DNA from: a virus
IMG/VR virus record: IMGVR_UViG_3300029319_009044
Span: 106,909-170,908 of that record
Strand: one strand, 5' to 3'
Length of the DNA stretch: 64,000 nt
Part shown: in pieces, positions 26,501-34,831 of the stretch
How the letters are laid out: the number at the start of each line of letters is the position of its first letter
How positions within the stretch are numbered: position 1 is the stretch's first letter
Position numbers and translations under genes: made by a program
The notes under the pieces: generated by a model
What the model was told of the DNA's origin: nothing
The model's input: the letters and a program-made list of their open reading frames with translations, nothing else
The model's database searches: none

Positions 26501-29500
26501 ATCAGTTGCAAGAATTGATGTTATACCTGTTTGAGCTGCATCTACACTTAATGAAGGTGTTGTACCACCCGTTGAAGTTAGTCCTGTACCACCAGCTACA
26601 CTTGTTACTGTACCAAGACAATCTGTAGCAGCATTAATTTGAGCAGCTGTTCTTGTAACAGAAGTGCCCCCTATATGTAAACAGTTTTGAGGAATACATA
26701 ATTTAGCTGCTTCTAAGCATAGATGGTCGTTACCATCATTTGCACACCAACACATATAAACTCCTGAACAAAGACCAAATAATTTTACGTTTTTGCCTTG
26801 AGTATTACAACCAACAGTTAATGTACCATCTAGTTGTACATTACCATCTATATCAACTGCATCTAAATTAGTAGTGCCATCTACATCTACATTACCAGCT
26901 ACGCATAACCCAGCTGCTCCACCAAGTATTAAGTCATCTACTGAAGCATCCCATAACATATATGCGCTAGCTGTATCACCAAAGAATTTTACATCATAAC
27001 CTGTATCGTCTACACCAACAGTTAGAGTACCATCTAGTTGTGAAGCGCCATCAATATCTAAAGAGTCACCTTTAACCTCACCAGTTACATCAATACCAGT
27101 GTTTGTTGTTTCTAACTTCTTAGAGTTGTTAAAATATAAATCAACAGAGTCTCCTTTATTAAGAACAGCCATATTATGGCTATTGTTATATCCTTGAATT
27201 TTTACCTGATCGTTCGCTCTTAAAATAAGATCGCCAGTATCTGTGTCATCAATATAACTATTACTACCATCATGATAAATTTGTAAGTCACCATCATCTC
27301 CTATTTTTAACGGAGTGCTATCAGTTAAACATAATGCATCTTCACTTTCGTCCCACATCATGAAGCTACCAGCTGTTGCTCCAAAGAACTTAACATCATA
27401 TCCCGTGTCATCTACACCAACAGTAACAGTACTATCTATTTGTACAGCACCGTCTATATCAACTGCATCAAGATTAGTAGTACCATTAATATCAGCATCG
27501 CCTTCTATATCAAGCGAAGCAGCATCTAATTCACCAGTTAGAGTTATATTTCTAAAACCTGTTATATCTTTATTTGTATCAACAATAACTGCTTTATTAG
27601 CAGCAACTATGCCATCGGTTATAGAGTTAATTTGATTAAGCTCTGCAGCAGTAGAATCAACTGGAGTACTATTCAGAACTAATTTAGAGTCTCCTATACA
27701 AACTTTATTATTGAAAGTAGCAGTACCAGCATCAGACATATTAAACGTAAGAGCAACTGTTTGTACACCACCATCATTTCCGCAGATAATTAAATTTTGA
27801 TCACTAATTTTACTTTCTACTACAAAATTACTACTATTATTTCTTAATCTTCCAAACTCTGTACCACCGTCTTTTAAACAAATATCACCGCCATTAGCAT
27901 CAAGTACGAGATCTGCTTCAGCGTCTATTATTAGTGTACCACCATCTGATATAGTTGAACTATTAATAGTAATATCACCAGCAACTATTTTATCAACGTA
28001 AGTATCTTTCCATCTAACACCGCTAGTCCCTAAATCTACATCACTATCAGTTCGAGGACCAAAGATACCATCAGCAACATAAACTTGTTCAGCATTAGCA
28101 GCGTAGAAGTGAATCTCATCAGCTGTCTCAAAATCAATCTTAGTTTCGTCATCTTCTCCAATTTTAATATCAGTAGCTAGTAAAGATGTAATAACTGTTT
28201 GAGCAGCATCTACATTTAAAGTAACAGCTCCTGATGTACCGCCACCATTTAAACCCGTACCTGCTGTTACACCTGTAATATCACCTGTAGTTGGAGTATG
28301 CCAACAGATTCCGCTACCAGTAGAAGCTAATACTTGACCGTTAGCACCTTGAGAACCACAAATTTTTATATTATCTAATTTAACTGTACCATCAAAGAAA
28401 GCATTATTAAACTCTAAAGCATCTGTTCCTAAATCTACTGCAGCATTCGAACCCGGTGTTAAAAACCCATCAGTTAATATTAATTGCTTTTCATTATCGG
28501 TATAAAAGTTTATGGTATTTGTATCTTCAAAATCAATCTTAGTTTCATCATCTTCTCCTATTTTAATATCAGTAGCTAAAATAGAAGTAATACCTGTTTG
28601 AGCAGCAGCTACGGCTAAGTTTCCAGCTGAAGTAACGGCTCCTGTTAATCCAGTACCAGCTCCAACACATGTTACAGTACCTAAGCAATCTGTTGCAGCA
28701 TTAATTTCTCCGCCTGTTTTTGTAACAAGAGTAGATCCTATGGTTAATTTACTTTCTGGTAGAGTTAGACCAGCGGCACCTCCAAGTACTAAATCATCAG
28801 TAGATGCATCCCATAACATATATGCGCTAGCAGTATCACCAAAGAACTTAACGTCGTATCCTGTATCATCAACGCCAACTGTAACTGTATTGTCTATTTG
28901 TACAGCACCGTCTATATCAACAGCATCGAGATTAGCTGTACCATCTACATCAAGATCAGTTCCAACATATAATTTTTTAGCTATTCCTACACCACCTAAA
29001 ATTTGAACGGCTCCTGTAGATGAACTTGATGCATCAGTTGCAGTGCAAACACATAGATTTCCAATCTCTACATCTAAGTTTCCAACTGATACATCATTCA
29101 AAGTTGCATCACTACCAACAGTAATATTGTCTAAGAATCCACTTTTCCATCTAACTCCAGTTGTACCTAAATCTACATCACTATCTGTTTGAGGACCAAA
29201 AACACCATCAGAAACATGAACTTGTTCTGTATTGTTTATATTAAAAAATAAACATTGACCGGATTTTGCGTTTAAGCCAGTTGCTCCACTTGCATTCTGT
29301 TTAACAGCATAATTTGTTGAAGTACCATTATCAAAATGAGAAAAATAGGCATTGTCACCTACATAATTACCAATTCTTGACTGACCTATAACAGCATTTG
29401 TTGGGTTATCAGCATTTACACATAAATTATTTCCTGAATAAAGAACACCGCTAGCACTTATATTACCAACAACTGAGATTTTTTCACCGGGGGTGAATGT

Positions 29501-30304
29501 GCCTACTCCAAGCTTACCATCATCTGCAAAAATTATATCTCCTCCATTTTTATCTATAAAATGAGCAATAGGTTGTGTACCGTCTTGACGAACAAATAAT
29601 GCAGGACCGGTACCTGTATTAACTACAGATAGAGCTGATGTAACACTAACGTTAGTATCAATATAATGCATGTCTCCATGCACGCTTAGATTACCTAATA
29701 TTGTACTATCACCGTCAATATTTAAATTACATCTAGCACTTAAATTACCATTTACTTCAATAGTAGTACCGAGTTCACTTATGAGACTATCGCCTATACA
29801 AGATGAAGCGGTAAACTTAGGTATTTTATTTATAGTACCAGCTCCACCTACTCCACCTGCCGCTCCACCTGCGCCAAATATGTCTAAAAGATCTGTACCA
29901 CCAGAAATAAAAGAAGAAGCAGCAAAAATTGAATTAGCACTTAAGTTACTTCCCGCACTTATAAATCCTGTAACCGTTAAATTACCTTCAATATCATTTA
30001 CACTACCACCACTTCCAGTATTTTCTACAAATTTAACTCCACCTTGCCCATCAGCTGCTAATATTAACCCTTCAGATATATTAGTAGTTTTTAAATCAAT
30101 ACTTTCTACTACTACTTGATCACTACTTAATGGCTCACCTCTCCATTTACCTAGATAACTTCCAGAAGATATACCTGTACCAAATATAGTATTAGAAGAA
30201 CTAATACCTCCTGCTACAGTAAGTTGTTGCTCGGGTTTAGTCCCTATTCCTATTTTACCAAGGAATACGTTATTTTGACCTTCAAATGTTCTAATGAGCC
30301 CCAT
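23522..30304 (-). CDS. Giant repetitive tail fibre protein (2260 aa), copy A
   Basis: Paralogue of the 2283-aa fibre. It starts MGLIRTFEGQNNVFLGKIGIGT, then carries the same repeated modules (GTTNLDAVDIDG, TGYDVKFFGDTASAYMLWD, KIGEDDETKIDFETAD, EIGNLCVCTATDASSSSTGA). The C-terminal 110 residues differ: GYFEEKAANDELAEYETGSLVVIGKDGKLILSTKRNDKNVFGVTQ and IKIGDYITTSNKPGHGER resemble the beta-domain of peptidase-G2/IMC-like tail proteins, though I see no proof of autoproteolysis. Together the two fibres take over 13.6 kb, about a fifth of the window. Confidence 0.85.
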   Translation of the reverse strand: MGLIRTFEGQNNVFLGKIGIGTKPEQQLTVAGGISSSNTIFGTGISSGSYLGKWRGEPLSSDQVVVESIDLKTTNISEGLILAADGQGGVKFVENTGSGGSVNDIEGNLTVTGFISAGSNLSANSIFAASSFISGGTDLLDIFGAGGAAGGVGGAGTINKIPKFTASSCIGDSLISELGTTIEVNGNLSARCNLNIDGDSTILGNLSVHGDMHYIDTNVSVTSALSVVNTGTGPALFVRQDGTQPIAHFIDKNGGDIIFADDGKLGVGTFTPGEKISVVGNISASGVLYSGNNLCVNADNPTNAVIGQSRIGNYVGDNAYFSHFDNGTSTNYAVKQNASGATGLNAKSGQCLFFNINNTEQVHVSDGVFGPQTDSDVDLGTTGVRWKSGFLDNITVGSDATLNDVSVGNLDVEIGNLCVCTATDASSSSTGAVQILGGVGIAKKLYVGTDLDVDGTANLDAVDIDGAVQIDNTVTVGVDDTGYDVKFFGDTASAYMLWDASTDDLVLGGAAGLTLPESKLTIGSTLVTKTGGEINAATDCLGTVTCVGAGTGLTGAVTSAGNLAVAAAQTGITSILATDIKIGEDDETKIDFEDTNTINFYTDNEKQLILTDGFLTPGSNAAVDLGTDALEFNNAFFDGTVKLDNIKICGSQGANGQVLASTGSGICWHTPTTGDITGVTAGTGLNGGGTSGAVTLNVDAAQTVITSLLATDIKIGEDDETKIDFETADEIHFYAANAEQVYVADGIFGPRTDSDVDLGTSGVRWKDTYVDKIVAGDITINSSTISDGGTLIIDAEADLVLDANGGDICLKDGGTEFGRLRNNSSNFVVESKISDQNLIICGNDGGVQTVALTFNMSDAGTATFNNKVCIGDSKLVLNSTPVDSTAAELNQINSITDGIVAANKAVIVDTNKDITGFRNITLTGELDAASLDIEGDADINGTTNLDAVDIDGAVQIDSTVTVGVDDTGYDVKFFGATAGSFMMWDESEDALCLTDSTPLKIGDDGDLQIYHDGSNSYIDDTDTGDLILRANDQVKIQGYNNSHNMAVLNKGDSVDLYFNNSKKLETTNTGIDVTGEVKGDSLDIDGASQLDGTLTVGVDDTGYDVKFFGDTASAYMLWDASVDDLILGGAAGLCVAGNVDVDGTTNLDAVDIDGNVQLDGTLTVGCNTQGKNVKLFGLCSGVYMCWCANDGNDHLCLEAAKLCIPQNCLHIGGTSVTRTAAQINAATDCLGTVTSVAGGTGLTSTGGTTPSLSVDAAQTGITSILATDLKIGEDDETKIDFETADEIHFYANNTEQVYLGDNIFGPQSDSDVDLGTNLVRWKDAYVDKIVAGGITINSSTISDGGTMILDSGGDIKLDAAGNDVCLLVDGTAFGKLRKDGSDNFLIQSLIDDKDIKFCGSDNGSAIAALTLDMSEAGAATFNNKVIATELEISGNVDIDGTTNLDAVDIDGTTQIDGTVTVGVDDTGYDVKFFGDTASAYMLWDASADDLILGGAAGLCVSGDADIDGTLEADAITVGGATLASVIQGTTVTTAQNATNSCKLNIADNEDTNEDNLIPFIADAGSTGNVALESDGHLHYNPSTGRVTATQLAGTLQTAAQTNITSLGTLTTLDVNGTANLDAVDIDGNVQLDGTLTVGVDDTGYDVKFFGDTASAYMLWDASEDDLILGGAAGLTLPESKLTIGSTLVTRTAAQINAATDCLGTVTCVGAGTGLTGAVTSAGNLAVAAAQTGITSILATDIKIGEDDETKIDFETADTINFYAGDEKQLILTDGFLTPGSNAIVDLGTDALEFNNAFFDGTVELDNLTIAGSQGSSGQVLASTGSGICWHTPTTGDIEGVTAGTGLNGGGTSGTVTLNVDAAQTGITSILATDLKIGEDDETKIDFETADEIHFYAANAEQVYVADGIFGPQTDSDVDLGSSSVRWKSGFLDNITVGSDATLNDVSVGNLDVEIGNLCVCTATDASSSSTGAVQILGGVGIAKKLYVGTDLDVNGTANLDAVDIDGNVQLDGTLTVGVNDTGYDVQFFGATADRFLKWDESENALCLTDNTHLKIGDDDDLQIYHSGGHNFITAEGGAGSLYIRPGSGNTVQIEDKDGQDMITAGGAGAVNLYYNNSVKIQTTTGGVCVTGDVCASGNGYFDCVIAGGYFEEKAANDELAEYETGSLVVIGKDGKLILSTKRNDKNVFGVTQKGAKQPIVLGAEPVLVTGEIKIGDYITTSNKPGHGERSTNTIHGTIIAQALESGNGESHIVKAMVRKM
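24339..24417. repeat. Fibre repeat block, copy 3 (79 bp)
   Basis: Homologous to 18108-18186 but with the ACCTAAAATTTGAACGG variant shared only with 28959-29037, showing homogenisation within each gene. Confidence 0.8.
28959..29037. repeat. Fibre repeat block, copy 4 (79 bp)
   Basis: Nearly identical to 24339-24417 in the same gene; related to the copies in the other fibre. Confidence 0.8.
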
Positions 30305-30310
30305 TTAACA

Positions 30311-30318
30311 TATTTAAT
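30311..30318 (-). promoter_or_regulatory. Late-promoter variant ATTAAATA
   Basis: Minus-strand octamer 6 nt before the ATG at 30304 of fibre A. Confidence 0.5.
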
Positions 30319-30346
30319 GGGGAGTATATGTATTAACTAGTACATA

Positions 30347-31282
30347 TTATTGCTTAGGTGTTTTGATATGAGGAACATCTACTTGACTTAAAGTATGATG
30401 TAAAAGCTTCTCATGGGATACACGCTCCGGATTAATATCAATACCACCACGTCGAGCATATAAACAACGAACAGCAAGCTCATCAGGTTCTATAGCATCC
30501 ATTAGTCTCTTATAAACAGCTTCACAAATTTCTTCATGAAAATGACATTCATCTCTAAAAGATACAATATATTGCAGCAAAGAGATAGGATCTACAGTAT
30601 TTTTACCTTTCATATAGATATAAACATCACCCCAATCAGGCTGCGAGGTTACCCTACAATTAGATTTAAGAAGCGCACTATGATAATATACTTTTTCAGA
30701 AGGAGCGTCTTCTATCTCTCTTAGTAAGTTAGGATCTTCAGCATATACAGTAAATTCTACATCTTCAATAGGGTATTCATCTTCAAGAGTTATATAACTC
30801 GGAGTACAATCTTCACCATGCATCCATTCTTTTTTAGCAGTAAACAAATTAGTATCAGATAATACGTATGCATTAGTATGAACTTTAACTTGAACTTTAG
30901 TTTCAAGCAATTTACTTAAGTCCTGAGAAGCAATATCACTAATATTTTTTAATACCTCATCAGTAGTTTCACCTAATCGAGTCATATTAAACGAATTAAA
31001 ATATAATTTAATAGATTTAGATTCTACAATATACTTACTACTACATGGATAAACTACTTTAGCTACACCAACTACAGGGAGACCATTTACAGTTAGAGCA
31101 GAAATTTCATACGCATTCCAAGTATCATAACCTAAAAAGGGAAGATTATTATCATCAATATTTAAATGAGTTCTATTAGACTGACGAGGCTCTTTAACTA
31201 AGAGCGTAGCATCATACTTTGATTTATACTTAGACGTCTGCCCAAGATGCTTACTAATATTGCTGTTATCAAGTTTTACCAT
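30347..31282 (-). CDS. queF: QueF-type 7-cyano-7-deazaguanine (preQ0) reductase
   Basis: 311 residues from the ATG at 31282, one base after the previous stop; a longer frame from 31315 overlaps the neighbour and is rejected. It is the long, E. coli-type QueF. The active-site block is S-N-C209-R-V-T-S-Q-P-D216-W-G, with the Cys and Asp seven apart as in E. coli (190 and 197). FRDECHFHEEICEAV and CLYARRGGIDINP give the substrate Glu/His region and the family C-terminal motif. It reduces preQ0 to preQ1 with NADPH. Other deazaguanine genes (folE, queD, queE, queC) are not in this window, but a DpdA-like gene is 7.5 kb away. Confidence 0.92.
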   Translation of the reverse strand: MVKLDNSNISKHLGQTSKYKSKYDATLLVKEPRQSNRTHLNIDDNNLPFLGYDTWNAYEISALTVNGLPVVGVAKVVYPCSSKYIVESKSIKLYFNSFNMTRLGETTDEVLKNISDIASQDLSKLLETKVQVKVHTNAYVLSDTNLFTAKKEWMHGEDCTPSYITLEDEYPIEDVEFTVYAEDPNLLREIEDAPSEKVYYHSALLKSNCRVTSQPDWGDVYIYMKGKNTVDPISLLQYIVSFRDECHFHEEICEAVYKRLMDAIEPDELAVRCLYARRGGIDINPERVSHEKLLHHTLSQVDVPHIKTPKQ

Positions 31283-31283
31283 A

Positions 31284-31877
31284 TTAAATTTTAATATCAA
31301 TATTATAAGATTCAAGAGTACTCTTAATACATTCTAGTCTTTCCTCTACTGTACCTTTTAAAATTACTACTTTAGGACCATCTTTAATAAGATCAAATTT
31401 CAAATACATATCAAAGAGACCAATAATATCATTACGAAATATATTATCAACACTTCTTTCACCATCATCTACTAGCTTAACATCCTTATGACTAGTATAA
31501 AAAATAACATCATATTTGTTTATAAGCTTTTTATACATGAGATCACAAGCATCATAAGTAGCTCTATTAATTTTGCCTTTATTTAAAAGATAATGACTAT
31601 AAACTATACCATCTAATGCACATCTATCAAATATTTGATGAACTCCTCTTAAAAGACGATCAGCTCCACCTCTAAAAATATTTCTAACATGCTCAGTCAT
31701 TATAAGCAGTTGAGTCAGATCATTGCCGCTTTCATTGATATGCATATTATATTCTCTTTTAATTAACCTTGTAACTTCAGGAACAAACTCAAACGGATAC
31801 ATACCGTTCTCTTTATACAAATGCTTAAGTAAAGTAGTTTTACCTGTACACTGAGCTCCAGTAAACGAAAAGATCAT
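31284..31877 (-). CDS. P-loop kinase/ATPase of the NadR-like AAA_28 type
   Basis: 197 residues. Walker A is GAQCTGKTT (residues 7-15). FVPEVTRLIKREY, IFDRCALDGIVYSHYLL (a DR motif as in nucleoside kinases) and YDVIFYTSHKDVKLVDDGERSVD fit the AAA_28/NadR C-terminal kinase group. It probably phosphorylates a nucleoside or related small molecule; the substrate cannot be read. It overlaps the formyltransferase gene by 4 bases (ATGA) and precedes queF by 1 base, so the three genes are one operon. Confidence 0.65.
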   Translation of the reverse strand: MIFSFTGAQCTGKTTLLKHLYKENGMYPFEFVPEVTRLIKREYNMHINESGNDLTQLLIMTEHVRNIFRGGADRLLRGVHQIFDRCALDGIVYSHYLLNKGKINRATYDACDLMYKKLINKYDVIFYTSHKDVKLVDDGERSVDNIFRNDIIGLFDMYLKFDLIKDGPKVVILKGTVEERLECIKSTLESYNIDIKI

Positions 31878-32434
31878 ACCTTATTATATAAACGTTCCTT
31901 TAGAAAACTACCCCAAGTTGCAAGAGAAGTTGATCTTAAAGCACTATACATTTCATCTAATGTTAATATATTAGCTGTAGAAACTTCAGAGTATGTATCA
32001 ATTTCACCTGCATCTACTTCTTCTACTACCTTATGCACAACACTACCTACCATATCATACTTATGAATATCTGCCCACGCTCTTTGCTGCGGGTCTTTTC
32101 CTTTAAGTTCAGGGTATTTAGTTATAAGACCTGGATGACCGTTATAGATGTTATACTTAGCGCATTTATCTGGAGGCACTATTCGAAGCCAACCATTTAA
32201 AGTTATCAATGTATCATCTGCAGATTCTACAACCTCGTCTAAGATATCTAAGGTTTTAGCCTCTTTACCAAAAGTAGTTAACCATCGATATTCTACGCCT
32301 TTCAGAATATTAAAAATATTACTTGGATGGTTATTCGAAATAATAAGATCAGGTACTCTATTTATTTGATTTGATATATCTATTATTTCTTGACCTGTTT
32401 GAGAAAATAATGCAATCCAATTATTATACTTCAT
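31874..32434 (-). CDS. Formyltransferase-family protein (PurN/Fmt-like)
   Basis: 186 residues. The catalytic block of folate-dependent formyltransferases is visible: LNGWLRIVPP, then NIYNGHPGLI (Asn and His of N-x-H-P) and, later, VHKVVEEVDAGEIDTYSEV with the conserved Asp. The N-terminal half is divergent. T4-like phages sometimes carry such enzymes for sugar or nucleotide modification. It could act on a sugar amine, GAR or another amine. One base is shared with the DUF3307 gene upstream, so it belongs to the queF operon. Confidence 0.7.
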   Translation of the reverse strand: MKYNNWIALFSQTGQEIIDISNQINRVPDLIISNNHPSNIFNILKGVEYRWLTTFGKEAKTLDILDEVVESADDTLITLNGWLRIVPPDKCAKYNIYNGHPGLITKYPELKGKDPQQRAWADIHKYDMVGSVVHKVVEEVDAGEIDTYSEVSTANILTLDEMYSALRSTSLATWGSFLKERLYNKV

Positions 32435-32814
32435 TATAAATATTCTAATGCCAAATAATTAATTAGCAAGTGTATGGTATTATCACAAGCTACTAATAAC
32501 CAAAGTGAAAGCCATTGTGGTACTTCTTTATGGTAACCTGTTTCTTTACAATCTTCCCACTTATGCCAATATTTTTTAGGGCTAAGGCGACTTTTAGCAA
32601 ACACTACATAACGCGCTAATCTAAATCTATCAATTAAAAAATGAGTAATACAAATTACCGCAAAAGCTTCTAAAGAAGGGCATAATATCAAGAAAGGTAA
32701 AGAGTATGTGATCGCATGCGCTGCAGCTGCTTTACTACACTTCGTTTTATTAAGTGCCATCCAATCGCTCTGAAGAAGATAGTCACCAATTAGATGGAGT
32801 ATTAACTGGAGCAT
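32434..32814 (-). CDS. DUF3307 membrane protein
   Basis: 126 residues with three or four hydrophobic segments. The start MLQLILHLIGDYLLQSDWMALNKTK and the HAITYSLPFL and ITHFLIDRFRLARYV segments (two His and Asp in membrane-proximal places) are the DUF3307 pattern. Function of the family is unknown; inner membrane location. First gene of the minus-strand queF operon. Confidence 0.75.
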   Translation of the reverse strand: MLQLILHLIGDYLLQSDWMALNKTKCSKAAAAHAITYSLPFLILCPSLEAFAVICITHFLIDRFRLARYVVFAKSRLSPKKYWHKWEDCKETGYHKEVPQWLSLWLLVACDNTIHLLINYLALEYL

Positions 32815-32815
32815 T

Positions 32816-32823
32816 TATTTATT
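32816..32823 (-). promoter_or_regulatory. Late promoter octamer AATAAATA
   Basis: It lies only 1 nt before the ATG at 32814, closer than at all other sites, so either the transcript starts inside the ORF or another element is used. Confidence 0.35.
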
Positions 32824-32858
32824 ATTTTATACAAGGAAGCATAATTTTCAAGGTGTAT

Positions 32859-32866
32859 ATTAAATA
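32859..32866 (+). promoter_or_regulatory. Late-promoter variant ATTAAATA
   Basis: 5 nt before the GTG at 32872; probable promoter of the membrane-protein/csgFG operon. Confidence 0.5.
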
Positions 32867-32871
32867 ATTTT

Positions 32872-33153
32872 GTGGAAGAGTTTTTTAAGCTAGTAACAGA
32901 AGTAGGATTTCCAATAGCAGGTGCTGTTGTATGTGGAGGTTTTGTATTTATTATTTTAAAATTTATATTGAGTGAGATAACTAGCTCAGTAAAAGGATTA
33001 GGGAGTATGATTAAATCATTAGAAAATAGAGTTCAAACTATGAATAACGATATAGTAAAAATTGATACTTTAGTTTCTTATGCTTTTAATAAACAACCTA
33101 ATTTAGATAGACTAGCAGCTAACGAAGGGAAGGAGGATGCAAGAAAAGACTAA
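32872..33153 (+). CDS. Small membrane protein with cytoplasmic coiled coil (holin-like), paralogue 1
   Basis: 93 residues, GTG start. One N-terminal membrane helix (VGFPIAGAVVCGGFVFIILKFIL) then an amphipathic coiled segment (GSMIKSLENRVQTMNNDIVKIDTL). The G-F-P-I-x-x-A motif is shared with the next gene, so the two are tandem paralogues. Architecture resembles BhlA-type holin-like proteins, but a membrane anchor for the downstream secretion genes is equally possible. The stop and next ATG share one base. Confidence 0.6.
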   Translation: MEEFFKLVTEVGFPIAGAVVCGGFVFIILKFILSEITSSVKGLGSMIKSLENRVQTMNNDIVKIDTLVSYAFNKQPNLDRLAANEGKEDARKD

Positions 33154-33452
33154 TGACTGATACTATTGTAAAAATAATAAATGATTTTGGTTTTCCCATT
33201 TTTGCAGCTTTTGGGTTAGGATATTTTGTTTACTATACTTGGAATTGGGTAGTAAAAGAAATAAAGCCTGTATTAGATGAATCTACAGGAACTTTGATAG
33301 GGCTTATCGATAGAATAAGAATGTTAGATAATGATATGATTAGACTTAACACTAAGATTCAAATGATACTACAGGAAAAAGATAGAATTAAAGAATTAGA
33401 AAAAAAAGAAAATCGAAGAAAAAATACACATATTTTAGATACTAAGCTCTAG
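33153..33452 (+). CDS. Small membrane protein with coiled coil, paralogue 2
   Basis: 99 residues. Membrane helix FGFPIFAAFGLGYFVYYTWNWV, then KEIKPVLDESTGTLIGLIDRIRMLDNDMIRLNTKI, a coiled coil with a basic tail. It shares the G-F-P-I motif and layout with the gene before it. Thirty bases separate it from csgF. Function unknown; holin-like or secretion accessory. Confidence 0.6.
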   Translation: MTDTIVKIINDFGFPIFAAFGLGYFVYYTWNWVVKEIKPVLDESTGTLIGLIDRIRMLDNDMIRLNTKIQMILQEKDRIKELEKKENRRKNTHILDTKL

Positions 33453-33469
33453 CCATATATATTAATAGA

Positions 33470-33477
33470 GGTAAATA
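33470..33477 (+). promoter_or_regulatory. Late-promoter variant GGTAAATA
   Basis: 5 nt before the ATG at 33483 of the CsgF-like gene. Confidence 0.5.
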
Positions 33478-33482
33478 GAGTT

Positions 33483-33947
33483 ATGAAGTGTTTATGTTTC
33501 TTAATACTTTTATGTAGCAGTAGTCTAGCTAATGAATTAACATTTAGGTTTAAATCTCCTTCATTTAGTGGTATTGGATACAGTGCGCATAAAATAAATC
33601 TAGAAAATATATCTGCGGCCAGAAAGAAAACAATTAGAGATGAATTAAAATCATTAGAAATTCAAGCTAATTTAGCTGCCCAGAGAACTCCATTGAATGT
33701 ATTTATGACAAATTTACAGTCAAGGATTTATTCAGAGCTCTCTAAACAGGTTACAGAGCAGCTATTTGCTGATACTGGTTCTGATTCAGGTTCTTTTAAT
33801 CTTGATGGTAATACTATATCATGGTATAGATTAGCTGACCAAATAAATCTGACAGTAACTGATACTGATGGTGATCTTACTAACATATTAATTCCTATTG
33901 GATCACTTCTATTACCTGAGCCAACTAATGAAACAACTACTGAATAG
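33483..33947 (+). CDS. csgF: CsgF-like curli assembly protein
   Basis: 154 residues with a signal peptide (MKCLCFLILLCSSSLA, cut likely after Ala16). The mature start NELTFRFKSPSFSG matches the CsgF N-terminal 'x-TFQFRNPNFGG' that plugs the CsgG pore. NVFMTNLQSRIYSEL and a C-terminal beta part (GSFNLDGNTISWYRLADQINLTVTDTDGDLTNILIPI) follow the CsgF layout. In curli, CsgF binds CsgG at the outer membrane and couples secretion to nucleation. Its end overlaps csgG by 20 bases. Sequence divergence is high but the N-terminal motif plus neighbours make this firm. Confidence 0.82.
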   Translation: MKCLCFLILLCSSSLANELTFRFKSPSFSGIGYSAHKINLENISAARKKTIRDELKSLEIQANLAAQRTPLNVFMTNLQSRIYSELSKQVTEQLFADTGSDSGSFNLDGNTISWYRLADQINLTVTDTDGDLTNILIPIGSLLLPEPTNETTTE

Positions 33948-34812
33948 TCTTTTAAGTTTAACACTTTTAAGCGGTTGCGCAACTTTTAATGATAGTGAAC
34001 TTAATAAACCTCCTATCGTAGCTCCAACCCCTTTAAAAAATAAATTAACTACTATACCAGAATTAGATGGTGAGCCTATTTATATTGGAGTTAATAGCTT
34101 TAAAGACTTAACTGGAGCAAGAAAACAAGCTGATAATTATGCAAGTTTCTCTTCTGCAGTTACTCAAGGTGGTGAAGCATGGTTAATTGAATCTCTCTTA
34201 GAGTCAAATGGTTGGTTTAAAGTTTTAGAAAGAGGTCAATTAGATACAGTAATGAGAGAAAGAGCTTTAGTTCAACAAACTAGAGAAGACTTTACTGATG
34301 ATGATGAAACTGGATTAAAACCTTTATTATTTGCTGGATTGCTTATACATGGAGGAATTATAAGTTATGATACTAATATGATTTCTGGTGGTGTGGGAGC
34401 TGCCTACTTAGGTATAGGTGCTCATGAACAGTACAGGAAAGATGTAGTTACTGTATCATTAAGATTAGTGAGTACGTTAACTAGTGAGATTCTTTTATCT
34501 TCAACTGTATCAAAAACTATATACTCAACCTCACTAGGATCAGATGTATTTAAATTTGTTAACCAAGCTTTAGATTCACTTGAATTTGAAATAGGATATG
34601 CTAAAAATGAGCTAGTATCGGTAGCTACTAGAGCAGCTATAGATTTAGCTATTTTAGATTTAATTGAAAAAGGAGAAAAAAATAAAATGTGGAAATTTAA
34701 AAAGAGCACTGTAAAAAAATTACCTAAAATAACTGAAAAAGAACAAGTTAAAAAAGAACCATTAAGTAAAAATAAGAAATATAAGTCTTCGTTTAATAAA
34801 ATAAAAAGATAG
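33928..34812 (+). CDS. csgG: CsgG-like outer-membrane curli secretion channel lipoprotein
   Basis: 294 residues from the ATG at 33928; the longer frame upstream is out of keeping with the signal. Lipoprotein signal MKQLLNSLLSLTLLSGC with lipobox L-S-G-C17. CsgG family blocks follow: IYIGVNSFKDLTGARKQ, GGEAWLIESLLESNGWFKVLERGQLDTVMRERAL, LLFAGLLIHGGIISYDTN, and VTVSLRLVSTLTSEILLSSTVSKTIYS. CsgG makes a nonameric export pore. Length is near E. coli CsgG (277) plus a basic tail (KKSTVKKLPK onward). Placed between csgF-like and curlin-like genes. Confidence 0.9.
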   Translation: MKQLLNSLLSLTLLSGCATFNDSELNKPPIVAPTPLKNKLTTIPELDGEPIYIGVNSFKDLTGARKQADNYASFSSAVTQGGEAWLIESLLESNGWFKVLERGQLDTVMRERALVQQTREDFTDDDETGLKPLLFAGLLIHGGIISYDTNMISGGVGAAYLGIGAHEQYRKDVVTVSLRLVSTLTSEILLSSTVSKTIYSTSLGSDVFKFVNQALDSLEFEIGYAKNELVSVATRAAIDLAILDLIEKGEKNKMWKFKKSTVKKLPKITEKEQVKKEPLSKNKKYKSSFNKIKR

Positions 34813-34818
34813 ATTTTT

Positions 34819-34826
34819 AATAAATA
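34819..34826 (+). promoter_or_regulatory. Late promoter octamer AATAAATA
   Basis: 5 nt before the ATG at 34832, giving the curlin-like gene its own late transcript. Confidence 0.65.
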
Positions 34827-34831
34827 ATTTT

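Noticed and set aside
18108-29037. CRISPR-like repeats
   Set aside because: The repeats are in frame, coding and irregularly spaced within fibre genes, with no spacers.
16521-30119. Plus-strand ORFs across the fibre genes (for example 17373-17654, 27315-27635, 28740-29006, 29670-30119)
   Set aside because: They are antisense shadows of the repetitive minus-strand fibre frames; composition mirrors the repeats, and none has a promoter or plausible start.
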